From contig CM077667.1 in assembly GCA_039707655.1 (NCBI GenBank), positions 543,038,222 through 543,102,221 of the forward strand: DNA of 64,000 nt, read 5' to 3'. Made by a program: the position numbers and the translations under genes. Numbering within the stretch: the first letter of the stretch is position 1; each line of letters begins with the position of its first letter. The notes under the pieces were generated by a model. It was not told the DNA's origin, did not search any database, and was given only the letters and a program-made list of their open reading frames with translations. Positions 20,656 to 33,030 of this stretch are shown in pieces. The DNA is from Elymus sibiricus. Lineage: Eukaryota; Streptophyta; Magnoliopsida; Poales; Poaceae.

Positions 20656-22271
20656 CTAATCTCCTCCGGTAGCTGATGAAGTAGTCGAGAGAACGACATC
20701 AGCGAAGACTTCAGCAGACGTCATGGACGGAGTTGGAGTAGCAGCTGAAGGTGCTGGAGGAGCTGAAGGAGCAGAAGGAGCTGTGGCATGTGCTGATGAA
20801 GATGGTCTTGTCTCTGGAACTGGCACTGTAGCAGATCTGGCCTAAGTCCTAAACTGAGGGTCTGCCCTGAGAGGTGGACTATCCTCATCATCATTTGTAG
20901 TGTGGGGACTGGGCACGCCATCAACTTCCTCCTTGAGCTCATTCACAGTCACTTTGAGCTCATCCACCTTGTTGTTGAGAATATGAAACTTGTTATCAAC
21001 AATCCTCGTAAGGCTCTCCTGGTTCTTCAAGATGTTCCCGATGTCCTTCTGCATACTGATCACAGAGCTAAAGAGAAGATCCATTTGCTCACTCCGAGTC
21101 TTTGGCACCTGAGCACTAGAGTCTCTGGCTGCCTCTGCCTGTGCTGTAGCTGAGGTGGGATGATCTGGGTCCATCACCACAACATTGTCTTCTAGCTCTG
21201 GCAGGAGTGGCAAATGTGGTCGATGAAGTGCATACACGAGCTTCTCTAGCTTGGAGTTGATAATCATCTGAATATACGGAGCGTATCCACATGATCTCTT
21301 CTGATCTGCAGCAGTCCTCTTCACTGTCCCAGCTATCAAATCCATCACTCTGAATCTGGTGTGTTGATCGAGATGGAGCAGCATGTTGATAGAATAGCCT
21401 CTTATCATCTTCTCATCTCCAGACTTAGGCATCATGGTATGCCTCAAGATGGTGTTGATCGTGCATAGACCAGCCTGGAGGAAGTAAATGGATCCAAGCT
21501 TGTGAGATTGCAAGTTTGCAGCAGGGATCTCATTGTACATGTTCTTCATGGCATTGTGATTTGCCTTGGGCTCAGAGTACACATCTAGGTCACCGTCTTC
21601 CAATTGTGGAGCTCCTAAGATGGCAGCCCACTCCTCAACTGTGGATTCATACCTGGTGCCTTCTGTCATCCATACAATTCTACCATCTCCATAGAAATGT
21701 GCAGTGGAGTAGAATTGCATGATTATTTTGTCATTCCAAGCAGTGAACTCCTTACCAACAAACTTATCAATACCAATGCAGTGGAAGTTATCTTGCACAC
21801 TTGGAAAGTAATCTTGGTTGTCCTTGATGTACTTCCAGTCCACATACCTCATGTCACTCACTGCAGGGCTCTTGTCAAGCAGAACTGTTTCATAGAAGTC
21901 TTGATGTTCCTTTGTGTAGAACCTATAGTCTACAGCTGTCTTTCTCCTCTGAGAATAAGGATGTTTCATAGAAGTCTTGATGTTCCTTTGTGTAGAACCT
22001 ATAGTCTACAGCTGTCTTTCTCCTCTGAGAATAAGGATCAATCGCTCCCCACACTCTCAATCCTGTGTCCTTCCTCTTCTTCATGTCTTCAGCAACTGGA
22101 TGGCCGGCATTATGCTCTGGAAGGTGTGGCCTCAGCTTCATCAACACTGTCATTGCATCCTCTTCAGCATCTCTGGAGGTAGAACTCTTGTTCTTGTCAG
22201 CAGCTGGAATCTCTCTGGAAAACCTCTTGGGTTTTGAAGCAGTGGGTTTCTTGGGTGCAGCTGGCTAGCTC
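20656..22271 (-). pseudogene. Second ORF of element B, 3' part (plant transposon protein type)
   Basis: Longest open stretch 20842-21969 (375 codons) on the minus strand. After the frameshifting 76-bp duplication it reads YRFYTKEHQDFYETVLLDKS, WKYIKDNQDYFPSVQDNFHC, IMQFYSTAHFYGDGRIVWMT, then a coiled-coil-like tail (MQKDIGNILKNQESLTRIVD). The pattern 'F(Y)...F.....IG...F......(I)..QFY(S/A)T..F......WMT' is the 'putative plant transposon protein' domain found in grass LTR elements; its function is unknown. A TAG at 20842 interrupts the frame, which then continues as a Pro/Ala/Ser-rich tail to a stop at 20656, so the TAG is probably a nonsense mutation. The N-terminal part lies at 31666-32211 across the nested insert. 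Confidence 0.7.
21887..22038 (-). repeat. Perfect 76-bp tandem duplication
   Basis: 21887-21962 and 21963-22038 are identical ('gtttcatagaagtcttgatg' to 'gagaataaggat'). Since 76 is not a multiple of three, it shifts the reading frame of the second ORF of element B; both copies encode the string PYSQRRKTAVDYRFYTKEHQ. Confidence 0.95.
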
Positions 22272-22276
22272 ATGGA

Positions 22277-24425
22277 TGTAGGGTAACGCAGCAGAAAACA
22301 AAAAATTTCTGACCTACGCACCAGCCTAGGACCACTACGGAGACTGCATACAAGGTTTGATCATTGTCGTTACCGACTCGTAGCGCAGCGGAAGTAGAGT
22401 CGATGACGATCGGCGGTGCAGATCCCTGCAGCTAGGATTTTACAACCTCCCAACCGCAGGGATGAATACCCTCATCAACCCCTCGGACAGCCCTCCGGGA
22501 GGTGGTCGCACAGCCCCCCCGGACGGTTTCGCGGACAGCCCTTCGGGAGGACCTCCGAAACTCGGACTGTCACTCGGACAGCCCTTCGGGAGGACCTCCG
22601 AAACGCAGACGGTCACACGGACAGCCCTTCGGGAGGCACCCTCGAACTAAGACCGAAACTACGATCTCTCTATAGAGTTGCACACATACGGTGTCATCTA
22701 TCCGGCAGGGCTTCGCCGTCCAGAACTAGTTCCTGCCGGAACCCAGACAGCCTTTCGGCTCTACGAAACTATTTCGCTGGGAGGGAGAGAAGAAGCCAGA
22801 TCATTGCAATGGCACTTGTATGTGAGAATGGATGAGGTTTGGGCAGCCCACTCACCTCCTATTTATAGGAAAACCAAGGGGTAGGATGGGCATTCAAAAT
22901 ACCAAACTACCCTCACTTTATGTCACACACAAAGGGCATGGAAGGGAAAAGGGAGTGCCATGTGGAGCTCCATGGAGCTCCACCATCTTGGCCGGCCACT
23001 CCCAAGGGGCCCCCCCCAAGGGAGGGTCCTTGGTCCCCAAGCCTTCTAGAAGGCCTTTTGGAAATATCCCAAAAGGTGGTTTTCCATAAATATCCCAAAA
23101 AGCACTTTCACTATTCACGACGACATTTTTCAGCGTCTGATCGAACTGAAAATATTTATGTGGGCTTAGAACATTTCCAGTACCCACCAAAATAATTTTC
23201 AACGCGAGCCGGAACAATTCCGGTTTAGTGATTTTCATCTGCGAAAAGCATCTGAAGCGGTTTCGGCAGCTCCGGAACATTTCCGGTTTTCATTCCGAAA
23301 AATTCCAGAAAGTTTCCAGAATGATTCTGGCACCCTCCAAGAATTATCAGGCATGTGCCAAAACCAATTTGACTTTATGGTATCCTCTGAAACAACTTTT
23401 CAGTTTCACCGGAACTCATCCGGTGACCTCTCTCTTCGGAACTTTTTACGCTGTCTCCGAAAACCTTTTCCGGAAACTTTCTCTCAGACTCCCTGTCTAG
23501 TATTCAGCAGATAGATGACCCTTAAGCGTGTGACCCTATAGGTTCGGTGAAGCATAGACATGACCCGGAACCCCTTCCGATCAATGATCAACATCAGAGC
23601 CGTGGACACCCATATTGATCCCTATACCCACACGAATGAATATTCGAGTGAACCTCCAGTTGCCGTGTGCTATTCCTGTTGCTTCGCGATATGTTACAAA
23701 TACCTGAGGTGAGACATGTTGGCATCCCCGTGGATCAACACCTTGTCCACTATGCCAGTTACCTCGTTACCGGTATTGTTCTCTTTTCTCGTTCCGTGTT
23801 CCGGCATCACCGTGATCAAATCACAAAGTGTCTGGCCATACGATGATGGATACCGTAACACCGAGAGGGCCCAGAGATATCTCTCCATCGTCGGAGGAGC
23901 AAATCCCAATCTTGAGCTATCAAGTTACTTGACATACTTTTCCATGAACCCGTAAGCCGCCGTAATAGCCACCCATTTACGGATGACGTTTAACAAACCC
24001 CAAAGTTCATGAAGCAAGCATGAAGAAACTCGATACTCTCATGCTCTAAGGAATCATGCAAACGTTAACTATCTCTATGTTATTAACCATTAACTTATGA
24101 CGAATGTATCTCATAGCATAACATCAATTCGGGTCGATTCAACACAAATGTTCTTCTAACATTGTTCCCTCAAAATTGCCGGCATAGCCATGCCCATGAT
24201 CAGGAAAACAGGATCATCATGCAATACTTGAGCCAGTCTTAGAGGCCAGACTAGGAATACATTTTACCGTTTATTATTCCACACGTGCATATGAGTCTTC
24301 CTCCAAGCCTCGTGGTTATTGTAGACTCGAGGACCATAGCAGTTATAGCATGGAACATAAACCTAATTATGAACAGGGAGATAATCAATAACATTTATTA
24401 TTGCCTCTAGGGCATATCTCCTACA
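22277..24425 (-). repeat. 3' LTR of the nested Copia element (2149 bp)
   Basis: Nearly identical to 29519-31665, differing by scattered substitutions. The end nearest 22277 is the U5 side. Confidence 0.9.
22484..22640. repeat. LTR minisatellite, 43-bp unit (3' LTR)
   Basis: About four imperfect copies of a unit starting 'cggacagcccttcgggagg' followed by 'acctccgaaact' wording. The same array is at 29727-29882 in the other LTR, so it was present before insertion. Open frames across it are repeat artefacts. Confidence 0.85.
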
Positions 24426-24437
24426 GACTCCCACTTG
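24426..24437 (-). promoter_or_regulatory. Polypurine tract of the nested Copia element
   Basis: The minus strand reads AAGTGGGAGTC directly before the TGTAGG tip of the 3' LTR. Confidence 0.65.
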
Positions 24438-24689
24438 CACTAGAGTCAATAATCTAGTCAATGCTAATGCACTTTACACCTATGGCATACTGGTGTAAAA
24501 TATGCTTCGCTTGTGGTATAGCCTGATGTCCAACGGATCTGACAACTTCAGCTCCGTGTGTAACTTTGCATATCCTTGCGTTTTCACGCTTTCACAAAAT
24601 TCATATTTTGTGTGGACTTGGCTTTGCATATGTGTGAATCATTGGTCGAAACCTGATTCCTCAGACTGAGCTATGGAGCAACTATCTGC

Positions 24690-26440
24690 AATAGTGTCCC
24701 ATAGACCAAAGCCATCTTGGAACCATACTAAGTTCATGAACGAACTATATGATTCAACAACTTCTTTGTCGCTTCTTAAGCGTCAACATACTTAGCCGTT
24801 GTTATAGAATTCGCCACAGTATCTTGTTTGGAACTACCGTGCCACCATATTGTGTATTACACAAAAACCCTTAACTTAAATCGAAAATCGCATGGAGCAT
24901 TGATGAAGACTGTATGGATGTAATTACTTACAACGAGCACTTCATAATCTCTGCTTGCGAGAAAACATGTCATTACTACTACTCTAGTACTCAATGACAT
25001 CTTTCACTGTTGTCCTATGATCAGTACTTTGATCACTTTGGTATCTATACTCGCAACAACTTTGGAGTATTGGACATATCTGGTTGTTTTACATACCATG
25101 GAATACATGATTAATCCAAACACAAGAGTGTGTGGAATCTCCATCATGTATTTTGCTCATCAGTGTTTTGAGACACCGAGTCTTGCAAAACTCTTTCCAT
25201 GTGACTTCGGCAAGAATCACTCCTTGGCGTTTTTAAATGCTAAAAGGTTTTAGCACCTTGTCAATATGTATTCATTGCTTAGCCCCATTAGGTAAATCTA
25301 TCTCCATAGATTATCATGCCTAATATTGAGGCTATTTAGCCTAAGTACTTCATCGAAAAACTATTTTCAAATGAACTCCTAATTCGTGTCAAGAAATTTA
25401 TTTCCAATTAACAATGTGTCAAGTACACAAGGTTTTTAGAAATATTATCATGCTCCCACTTACTTTCTTGAATCACAAGCATCTTCGATACCCATTTGAT
25501 GAAGTCAAATCCCTTTGACCATTCCATCAAAAACGAAGATTCCAACTCCACTTTGCTCTCTTCTATCCATCGCTGGAACTCTGAAGTTTGCATACTTACT
25601 AGCATCCTCTGGATCAACAAATTACTTTGGACTGTATCACATACAAGTCCTAGGTTTCATTTCCATCAGATGGAAATCCTTTTGTCATCCATGTTTCATA
25701 TCTCATGATTGAAATATGTATTAATTGCTAGTTCAACCCGAACCGACTTTAAGCATCGCTACGGTGAGACAATCTCATCGTAGTCAACTCCTTGAACTTG
25801 TTATTGCAACAAGTCGAGCTTTATGGATAAAACATTTTATCTGTATCAGTTTTTAGTTCCATAAATATTCGTTAGACTCTAAGTCTTCCGAAAGGTGTAT
25901 CAAGATTTTAATCTCGAATCACTTATATGGAAACTATCTCGGATTGTATTGGCATTTAGCCAATTCCGGAGTTAGGGCCCATCAATGCTTCCTTGTGTAT
26001 TATAGGTATACTGTTGTCTAACAAAAATATCTCATTTGCGCACCTGATAGGTTTGCACGAGCTTTGCCTACGTGGTTCAGCTGCAAGTTCGACCGAAGTT
26101 CATACATTTTATTGTAGAGACTTCCGTATCAGTCGCAGTAGGAAACTCCGGTATCACTTCCAAGGTTTCTTTCCTTTGATCTGATGACGAAGATACTGGT
26201 TATCTCGTCGAGTTGCACTGTCCTCCCACTTACCTTTTGAAAGAACTATTTTCTTTAAAAGCATACCGTTTTGTGGCAAAAACCCTTTGCCTCGGTATAG
26301 TGGTGGGGGAATACCCAATGACTTGGGATAACCTTACAAAGTAGCACTTGTCTGATTTGGAATAGGTTTGTAACCTTTTACACAAGCCCCATATTCCAAA
26401 TGTTAAGAAAAGATATAACATGGTTGGGCGTACCATACCA
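24690..26440 (-). pseudogene. Decayed Copia pol (integrase, reverse transcriptase, RNase H fragments)
   Basis: Minus-strand fragments appear in Copia order. At 26230-26436 is a piece ending KSDKCYF(V) as in the integrase C-terminal region, followed by a stretch like the usual 'RVFATKRYAF' segment. At about 25740-25815 is KARLVA, then after frame changes a VDYDE/SPVAMLK-like reading, the start of the Copia reverse transcriptase. At about 24660-24720 is a CSIAQSEES reading resembling the RNase H NGAIAQAKEPR block. The YVDD region is not readable. Stops and frameshifts occur every few dozen codons, so no part can be functional. Confidence 0.6.
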
Positions 26441-29400
26441 TGGCTTCATTTCAACAGACCTGATGGAGCTCTTTTCAGTGTAAAAGTCGCAGTCTCTAAA
26501 GCATCACTCTTTAAAAGGGGTAATGGCAAATTTATTTATGTCATATTTGATCTTACCATGTCATAAATGGTTCGATTACATCTTCACGGACTTTCCACTT
26601 GCAGTGGTGCGGGAGGTGCAAGTTATGAAACCCCTTTCACAACTCATCAGACATTCGCTAAACTTGTAACTCAAATATTCCTTTCTGCAATCGAATTGTA
26701 GAAACATAATTTTCTTGTTACAACAACTTCTACTTCATTTTTGAAAACCTTATGAATGAATTCAAAAGATCCAGACTTACGTCTCAACAAGTAAATATCC
26801 ATATATCTACTTGAGTCATTTCTGAAGATAGATAAATCGACTACTTGCAATAACATTTATTGGACTACACACATCATAATGTATGATCACCAATATGTTC
26901 TTTTCTCGTTCCTTATGGCCTGTGAACGGTATTTCAGTCACTTCACCTTTCAGAGGAAAGTTGCAAGTGTCAGATGATTCAAAATCAAACGACTTCAAAA
27001 TCCATCATAATGGAATTTTCCATGCGGGTTTCTCCAATGTGACCAAATGCAGTGCCACACTTGTGTGGTATTCTTTTAGTCTTGCGACATTTAGCGTCAG
27101 TGTTTATGGATGTATCATATTTCCATCAATATTCATAACATACATCCCATCTAGGATGGAAGCATGGCCCTTCATGTTATTCATAACACCGAACATCAAA
27201 AGTTCTCTTATGAACAACCTTCTTGCAAGATACTTTATGCAAAAGGCTAGAGTGTGAAACTCTAAATGAATTATGAAAATAAATACATAGGTAATACACC
27301 GATGGAAGGTATAGTAACTTTTACTATGTTCCCAGCGTGTATCAAGACCTCATTCCTGGCTAGTCTTTCAGGCCATAGTAGTTCTTGCTTCGAGTTGCAA
27401 CAGAATGCAATCGAGCGCGTATCTTTGTGATCGACTCACAATACCCAAGAATTAGTGATTAACATGTTTAACCATAATTCCCAAGAACTATATCTTTGAC
27501 CAGCCTACTATACATCAAAAACTTATATGACATTCATACATGAGCTGGATATTCCAGTCTCCTTTCTTTTTGCCATTATACTTCTAACAGTTTAACTTTC
27601 AGTATTTCTCCTACTCTCAGAAGAAGCATCCAACTTAAGAGTGGCATTAGCCCCGGACTTCCTAGGTGTGTAAGTCATACTAACACCCTTTGGACATTTC
27701 CTTTTTCTTTAAGTTGTTGTTTTATTCACCATCATCATATGACTGCGTTCTTCTGGATCCCTCTCTTATCAGTCTAATGCATAGTAAACTCATTTACTAA
27801 TAGTTTGAAAACAAACATTGCTTTGGATATCTCATATCTTTTAGCCTTTGTCTGTCTCTAAAAATGATTTTCAGATTCCATGAATATCACATAACTATCC
27901 AAACTTTTGAAGTTCGGGTCTCATGGAAGCAAACATATTGCACTTTGACTGAAAAGGAATTCTAGCTTTTGGATCGAAGGACGAGAGTCACATGATCCAT
28001 AGCATTAGCGGGAGAATACCGAAATCATGCGATAGGACAAAGTCCTTCTCGGCACTCTTCAGGACAATCCTCACATTACGATACCAACCGTAAAGTTTTA
28101 ACCAGATATTTAACAGCTATTCAATTTTAATAGAGAAGGTGGAAACGCGAGCCATTATTCTACAACTATTATGCAAACCACACTTAGACAGTGTTCAAAA
28201 TTAATTGCACTGAGAATTAAACAAGTTAATTCAACAGTGCGCTCCCACTCAAATCAATATCTCTCAAAATTGATTATGAATGATTCAAGACACGAATTTA
28301 ATTTCAACGCCATTGATGGTGAGCATCACTGATGACGAGAACTTCAATCGTTAGGCAAACTTGCCGATCACATCTCTATGTGACTCTTGTTCATCTTTCG
28401 ATGCGTGTGCTCCGAGCTCATGACTTTCATGCCTGAACGTCAAGACAACCAAGTGATCTTGCTGCGAGGTCTCAACTCACCCGCCTCACACATCCCTAAT
28501 CGTTCGTACCCATGTCAGCATGGCGCACCCCGAAAAGTTAGGTGCCGTGACGGTGCTACACTTGGGAGAACACTAACTACTTGATATTTTTGTGAGAGAT
28601 CACCCTAATAAAAGCGACTACCGCGCAATCAAGAAGGGTGCATCCTAAGGGATAAACATCTCAGGCAATTCAGAATAGCATGATATGGTATAGTCCTTTC
28701 TGACGGAGAAGTCTTTTATTTCTTCGTCTTTGGCATTTGCGTTGGTGTTCACCTTTGCGAAGATTGCCACCACCTTGTCGATGCACCAAATAATATTGCT
28801 ATCTCTATAGCTAATAAAATAAGTGCATTACTTAGGTTGACACGCAGGTCATTAAAGTGACAATCATATGGCTCCAGCCATCATGCCGAATCATGACACG
28901 CAGGTCATGTTAATATTACATCATATAGTCATCTCATACATAATCAAATTAATATGAGCACTGCTATACCACATCATATGCACATGCAAACCATCCTGCA
29001 AAACCAAGTTAGACGCCTCTAATCGGTTCATGCAAAATTTGTTTTACGTGACTTCTAAGGTTTCGAAACAAACCGAAGCTAAACTTTCCAAGGTGTATGA
29101 AACACGAGATAATAAAATCTCGAGCCCCATATTAAACTTCGTCATATGCGTGACCCCCGTGCAGATCATATCTGCATTGCCCTTTCGTCTGTGAAACATC
29201 CATCTTTCTTTAACTATGGTGGAACCCAAAGAACTGTTAGCACTTCGTTGATCTGTCAATCAGCATACTCAGGAGCAGCATGAAAGGATCGCGGATTGCC
29301 AGAACTTTGTGAGATTCCACCATGCCGTCAAGATCAGGACTATGCAAATTCAGGGGAAGCAACAGAACATCGGGTAACAGATTTCATCTGCTACCCGCAC

Positions 29401-29504
29401 AAATAATTTTCAGCAATAGATCTCATCTACTACCTAATTATATTGTGCAACACCCATACATCTCTATGTATTCTAGATCGCAACCTGCATCTACGCATAG
29501 CACG
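26441..29504. other. Interior of the nested Copia element, no readable gag
   Basis: Expected to hold gag and protease, but only short broken frames are present (longest 124 codons, on the wrong strand). I could not place a CCHC knuckle or a protease motif. Confidence 0.5.
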
Positions 29505-29518
29505 GCTCTTGATGCCAC
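29505..29518 (-). promoter_or_regulatory. Primer-binding site of the nested Copia element
   Basis: On the minus strand, directly inside the 5' LTR, GTGGCATCAAGAGCC resembles the initiator-Met-tRNA site TGGTATCAGAGC with changes. Confidence 0.6.
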
Positions 29519-31665
29519 TGTAGGGTAACGCAGCAGAAAACAAAAAATTTCCGACCTACGCACCAGCCCAGGACCACTATGGAGACTGCATACAAGGTTT
29601 GATCATTGTCGTTACCGACTCGTAGCACAGCGGAAGTAGAGTCGATGACGATCGGCGGTGCAGATCCCCGCAGCTAGGATTTTACAACCTCCCAACCGCG
29701 AGGATGAATACCCTCATCAGCACCTCGGACAGCCCTCCGGGAGGCGGTCGCACAGCCCCCCGGACGGTGTCGCGGACAGCCCTTCGGGAGGACCTCCGAA
29801 ACTCGGACTGTCACTCGGACAGCCCTTCGGGAGGACCTCCAGAACTCAGACGGTCACACGGACAGCCCTTCGGGAGGCACCCTCGAACTAAGACCGAAAC
29901 TACGATCTCTCTACAAAGTTGCACACATACGGTGTCATCTATCTGGCAGGGCTTCGCCGTCCAGAACTAGTTCCTGCCGGAACCCAGACAGCCTTTCGGC
30001 TCTAGGAAACTATTTCGCTGGGAGGGAGAAAAGAAGCCAGATCATTGCAATAGCACTTGTATGTGAGAATGGATGAGGTTTGCGCAGCCCACTCACCTCC
30101 TATTTATAGGAAAACCAAGGGGTAGGATGGGCATTCAAAATACCAAACTACCCTCACTTTATGTCACACACAAAGGGCATGGAAGGGAAAAGGGAGTGCC
30201 ATGTGGACCTCCATGGAGCTCCACCATCTTGGCCGGCCACACCCATGGGGGCCCCCCAAGGGAGGGTCCTTGGTCCCCAAGCCTTCTAGAAGGCCTTTTG
30301 GAAATATCCCAAAAGGTGGTTTTCCATAAATATCCCAAAAAGCACTTTCACTATTCACGACGACATTTTTCAGCGTCTGATCGAACTGAAAATATTTATG
30401 TGGGCTTAGAACATTTCCAGTACCCACCAAAATAATTTTCAACGCGAGCCGGAACAATTCCGGTTTAGTTATTTTCATCTGCGAAAAGCATCTGAAGCGG
30501 TTTCGGCAGCTCCGGAACATTTCCGGTTTTCATTCCGGAAAATTCCAGAAAGTTTCCAGAATGATTCTGGCACCCTCCAAGAATTATCAGGCATGTGCCA
30601 AAACCAATTTGACTTTATGGTATCCTCTGAAACAACTTTTCAGTTTCACCGGAACTCATCCGGTGACCTCTCTCTTCGGAACTTTTTCCGCTGTCTCCGA
30701 AAACCTTTTCCGGAAACTTTCTCTCAGACTCCCTGTCTAGTATTCAGAAGATAGATGACCCATAAGCGTGTGACCCTATAGGTTCGGTGAAGCATAGACA
30801 TGACTCGGAACCCCTTCCGATCAATGATCAACATCGGAGCCGTGGACACCCATATTGATCCCTATACCCACACGAATGAATATTCGAGTGAACCTCCAGT
30901 TGCCGTGTGCTATTCCTGTTGCTTTGCGATATGTTACAAATACCCGAGGTGAGACATGTTGGCATCCCCGTGGATCAACACCTTGTCCACTATGCCAGTT
31001 ACCTCGTTACCGGTATTGTTCTCTTTTCTCGTTCCGTGTTCCGGCATCCCCGTGATCAAATCACAAAGTGTCTGGCCAGAGGATGATGGATACCGTAACA
31101 CCGAGAGGGCCCAGAGATATCTCTCCATTGTCGGAGGAGCAAATCCCAATCTTGAGCTATCAAGTTACTTGACATACTTTTCCATGAACCCGTAAGCCGC
31201 CGTAATAGCCACCCATTTACGGATGACGTTTAACAAACCCCAAAGTTCATGAAGCAAGCATGAAGAAACTCGATACTCTTATGGTCTAAGGAATCATGCA
31301 AACGTTAACTATCTCTGTGTTATTAACCATTAACTTATGACGAATGTATCTCATTGCATAACATCAATTCGGGTCGATTCAACACAAATGTTCTTCTAAC
31401 ATTGTGCCCTCAAAATTGCCGGCATAGCCATGCCCTTGATCAGGAAAACAGAATCATCATGCAATACTTGAGCCAGGCTTAGAGGCCAGACTAGGAATAC
31501 ATTTTACTGTTTATTATTCCACACGTGCATATGAGTCTTCCTCCAAGCCTTGTGGTTATTGTACACTCGAGAACCATAGCAGTTATAGCATGGAACATAA
31601 ACCTAATTATGAACAGGGAGATAATCAATAACATTTATTATTGCCTCTAGGGCATATCTCCTACA
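29519..31665 (-). repeat. 5' LTR of the nested Copia element (2147 bp)
   Basis: Partner of 22277-24425, with the same minisatellite and the same TATTTATAGG-like TATA region on the plus strand near 30102. Transcription should run on the minus strand from the far right. Confidence 0.9.
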
Positions 31666-32211
31666 ATGGATGGAGCTTGGCTTGGCATAGCATCAGCAAG
31701 CAGCTTCTTCTTCTTCTTAGGAGGAGCCTTGGGAGCTGGCTCTTCCTCTTCCTCAGCCTCAGCCTCAGCTGGGTCTTCATACATTGAGGTAGGTCTTCCA
31801 ACAACATGTATGATTCTCTTTCTGCTTTTCTTCTCTCCAGCCTTCTTGGTCATGGATTTCTTTGGGGGCTCAATAGTCATTGTTGCCCTGGCACTCTCTG
31901 GTGCTTTCACTGTCCCTGAGCTGGCATACTCCCTCCTGACTACCTTCCTAGATGAGGTAGCCTCTGTGGTAGTTTCTTGGCAGTTTTCTCAGCCTTGTCC
32001 TGCTTACCCTTGGCAGAAATCGCATCTGGAACAAAGTCAGAATCTTCTTCATCTGAGTTAAGCTTTCTTGTTGCCCTGTTTGCAGTTTGGGCAAATCTGG
32101 TGAGCTAGATACATCATCATAAGAAGATGAGCTACCCTCAGAACTAGTGCCCGGATCAGCATCCACACTTGGTTCTCTGAGGTCATTCTGACTGTCCACT
32201 GAGTCTGACAT
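31666..32211 (-). pseudogene. Second ORF of element B, 5' part
   Basis: ATG at 32211-32209 starts MSDSVDSQNDLREPSVDADP with an acidic Ser-rich region. Frameshifts near 32065 and 31960 separate it from a Lys/Pro/Glu-rich segment (EEEEEPAPKAPPKKKKK) that ends at the ATGGA duplication and resumes at 22271. Low-complexity linker before the conserved domain. Not intact. Confidence 0.6.
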
Positions 32212-32328
32212 CTCTGACCCTGTGAATAGAATATAGAAGAGGAGATAGGTTGAGTCATCACAAAATGCAGAAATTTTCTCAAGAGTTGAACTTAGAATTC
32301 TCAAGATTTGCATTCTGCAAAGGGAATA

Positions 32329-33030
32329 TCGGTACAACCGAGGCAAAAATTTCGGACCCACCGAGACGCACAGCCTGTTTCACAGAAACTTGGCACCCAT
32401 TTCGGTAATACCGAAGATGGATACTCGGTTTCACCGAGACTGTCCTCAGTATACCTAGAAACAGAATCGGTACAACCGAATCTTTTTCTTCGGTTTCACC
32501 GAGATTCGGATTGCGGATGGCAAAACCATAAAAATCCATTGTTCGCTATTCTAACGGAGAATTTTGTGGATAGATTGATCTCAAACAGTGGCTTATAGAT
32601 GGAACAATACAAATGCGCATGAGTTGGAGGGAGGAGCGGACAATGAGCCGAAATCATACCCTAGCTTGGTGACGAGTCCGCTACGGCGGCGACGGCGGTG
32701 AGGATTCCGTCGACAGCGGCGACTTCCAACGGCGGAGGCGCTCGGGAAGACAAAGGCGATGACCAGGGGTCCACTAATGGGCAGCTAGGGTTTGGAGGAA
32801 CAGATGTTTGAAGAAGTAATTTAAAATGTCGGGTCCGCCACATTAAGTACCCATCGCTGTCGGTGACACCGGTTCAAAATTATCGGTGCCACCGAGTTTC
32901 TCAACTGTCAGATGACAGGGAAACTCGGTGAAGCTGAGAAGATGGAATCGGTGTTACCGACATTGAAAACCAGATCAACCCTAGGCATCGGTGAGACCGA
33001 GATTTTTGTGTTGGTTCCACCGAGATGCAC
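32329..33030. repeat. Array of TCGGT-N3-ACCGA palindromes
   Basis: Eight perfect 13-bp copies start at 32329, 32402, 32425, 32467, 32489, 32883, 32948 and 32988, with several one-mismatch copies between. The same motif is clustered in both LTRs of element B (for example 19503, 19568, 19707, 54415, 54438, 54480, 54669). The central triplet varies while the arms are kept. Confidence 0.85.

Larger units (their letters stand above)
22277..31665 (-). mobile_element. Nested Copia LTR retrotransposon (9.4 kb) with decayed interior
   Basis: LTRs 22277-24425 and 29519-31665, tips TGTAGG...CCTACA. Flanked by a perfect 5-bp duplication ATGGA (22272-22276 and 31666-31670). Orientation minus: purine-rich tract AAGTGGGAGTC beside the left LTR, a degenerate initiator-Met-type primer site beside the right LTR. 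It interrupts the second ORF of element B. The LTR beginning (TGTAGGAGATATGCCCTAGAGGCAATAATAAAT in element sense, given here as positions 31665 down to 31633) is of the large Copia group common in Triticeae. The exact family is not determined. Confidence 0.9.

Noticed and set aside
29658..29970. Frames of 77-88 codons with repeated DSPSGG wording
   Set aside because: Translation of the LTR minisatellite; the same is seen in the other LTR at 22416-22835.
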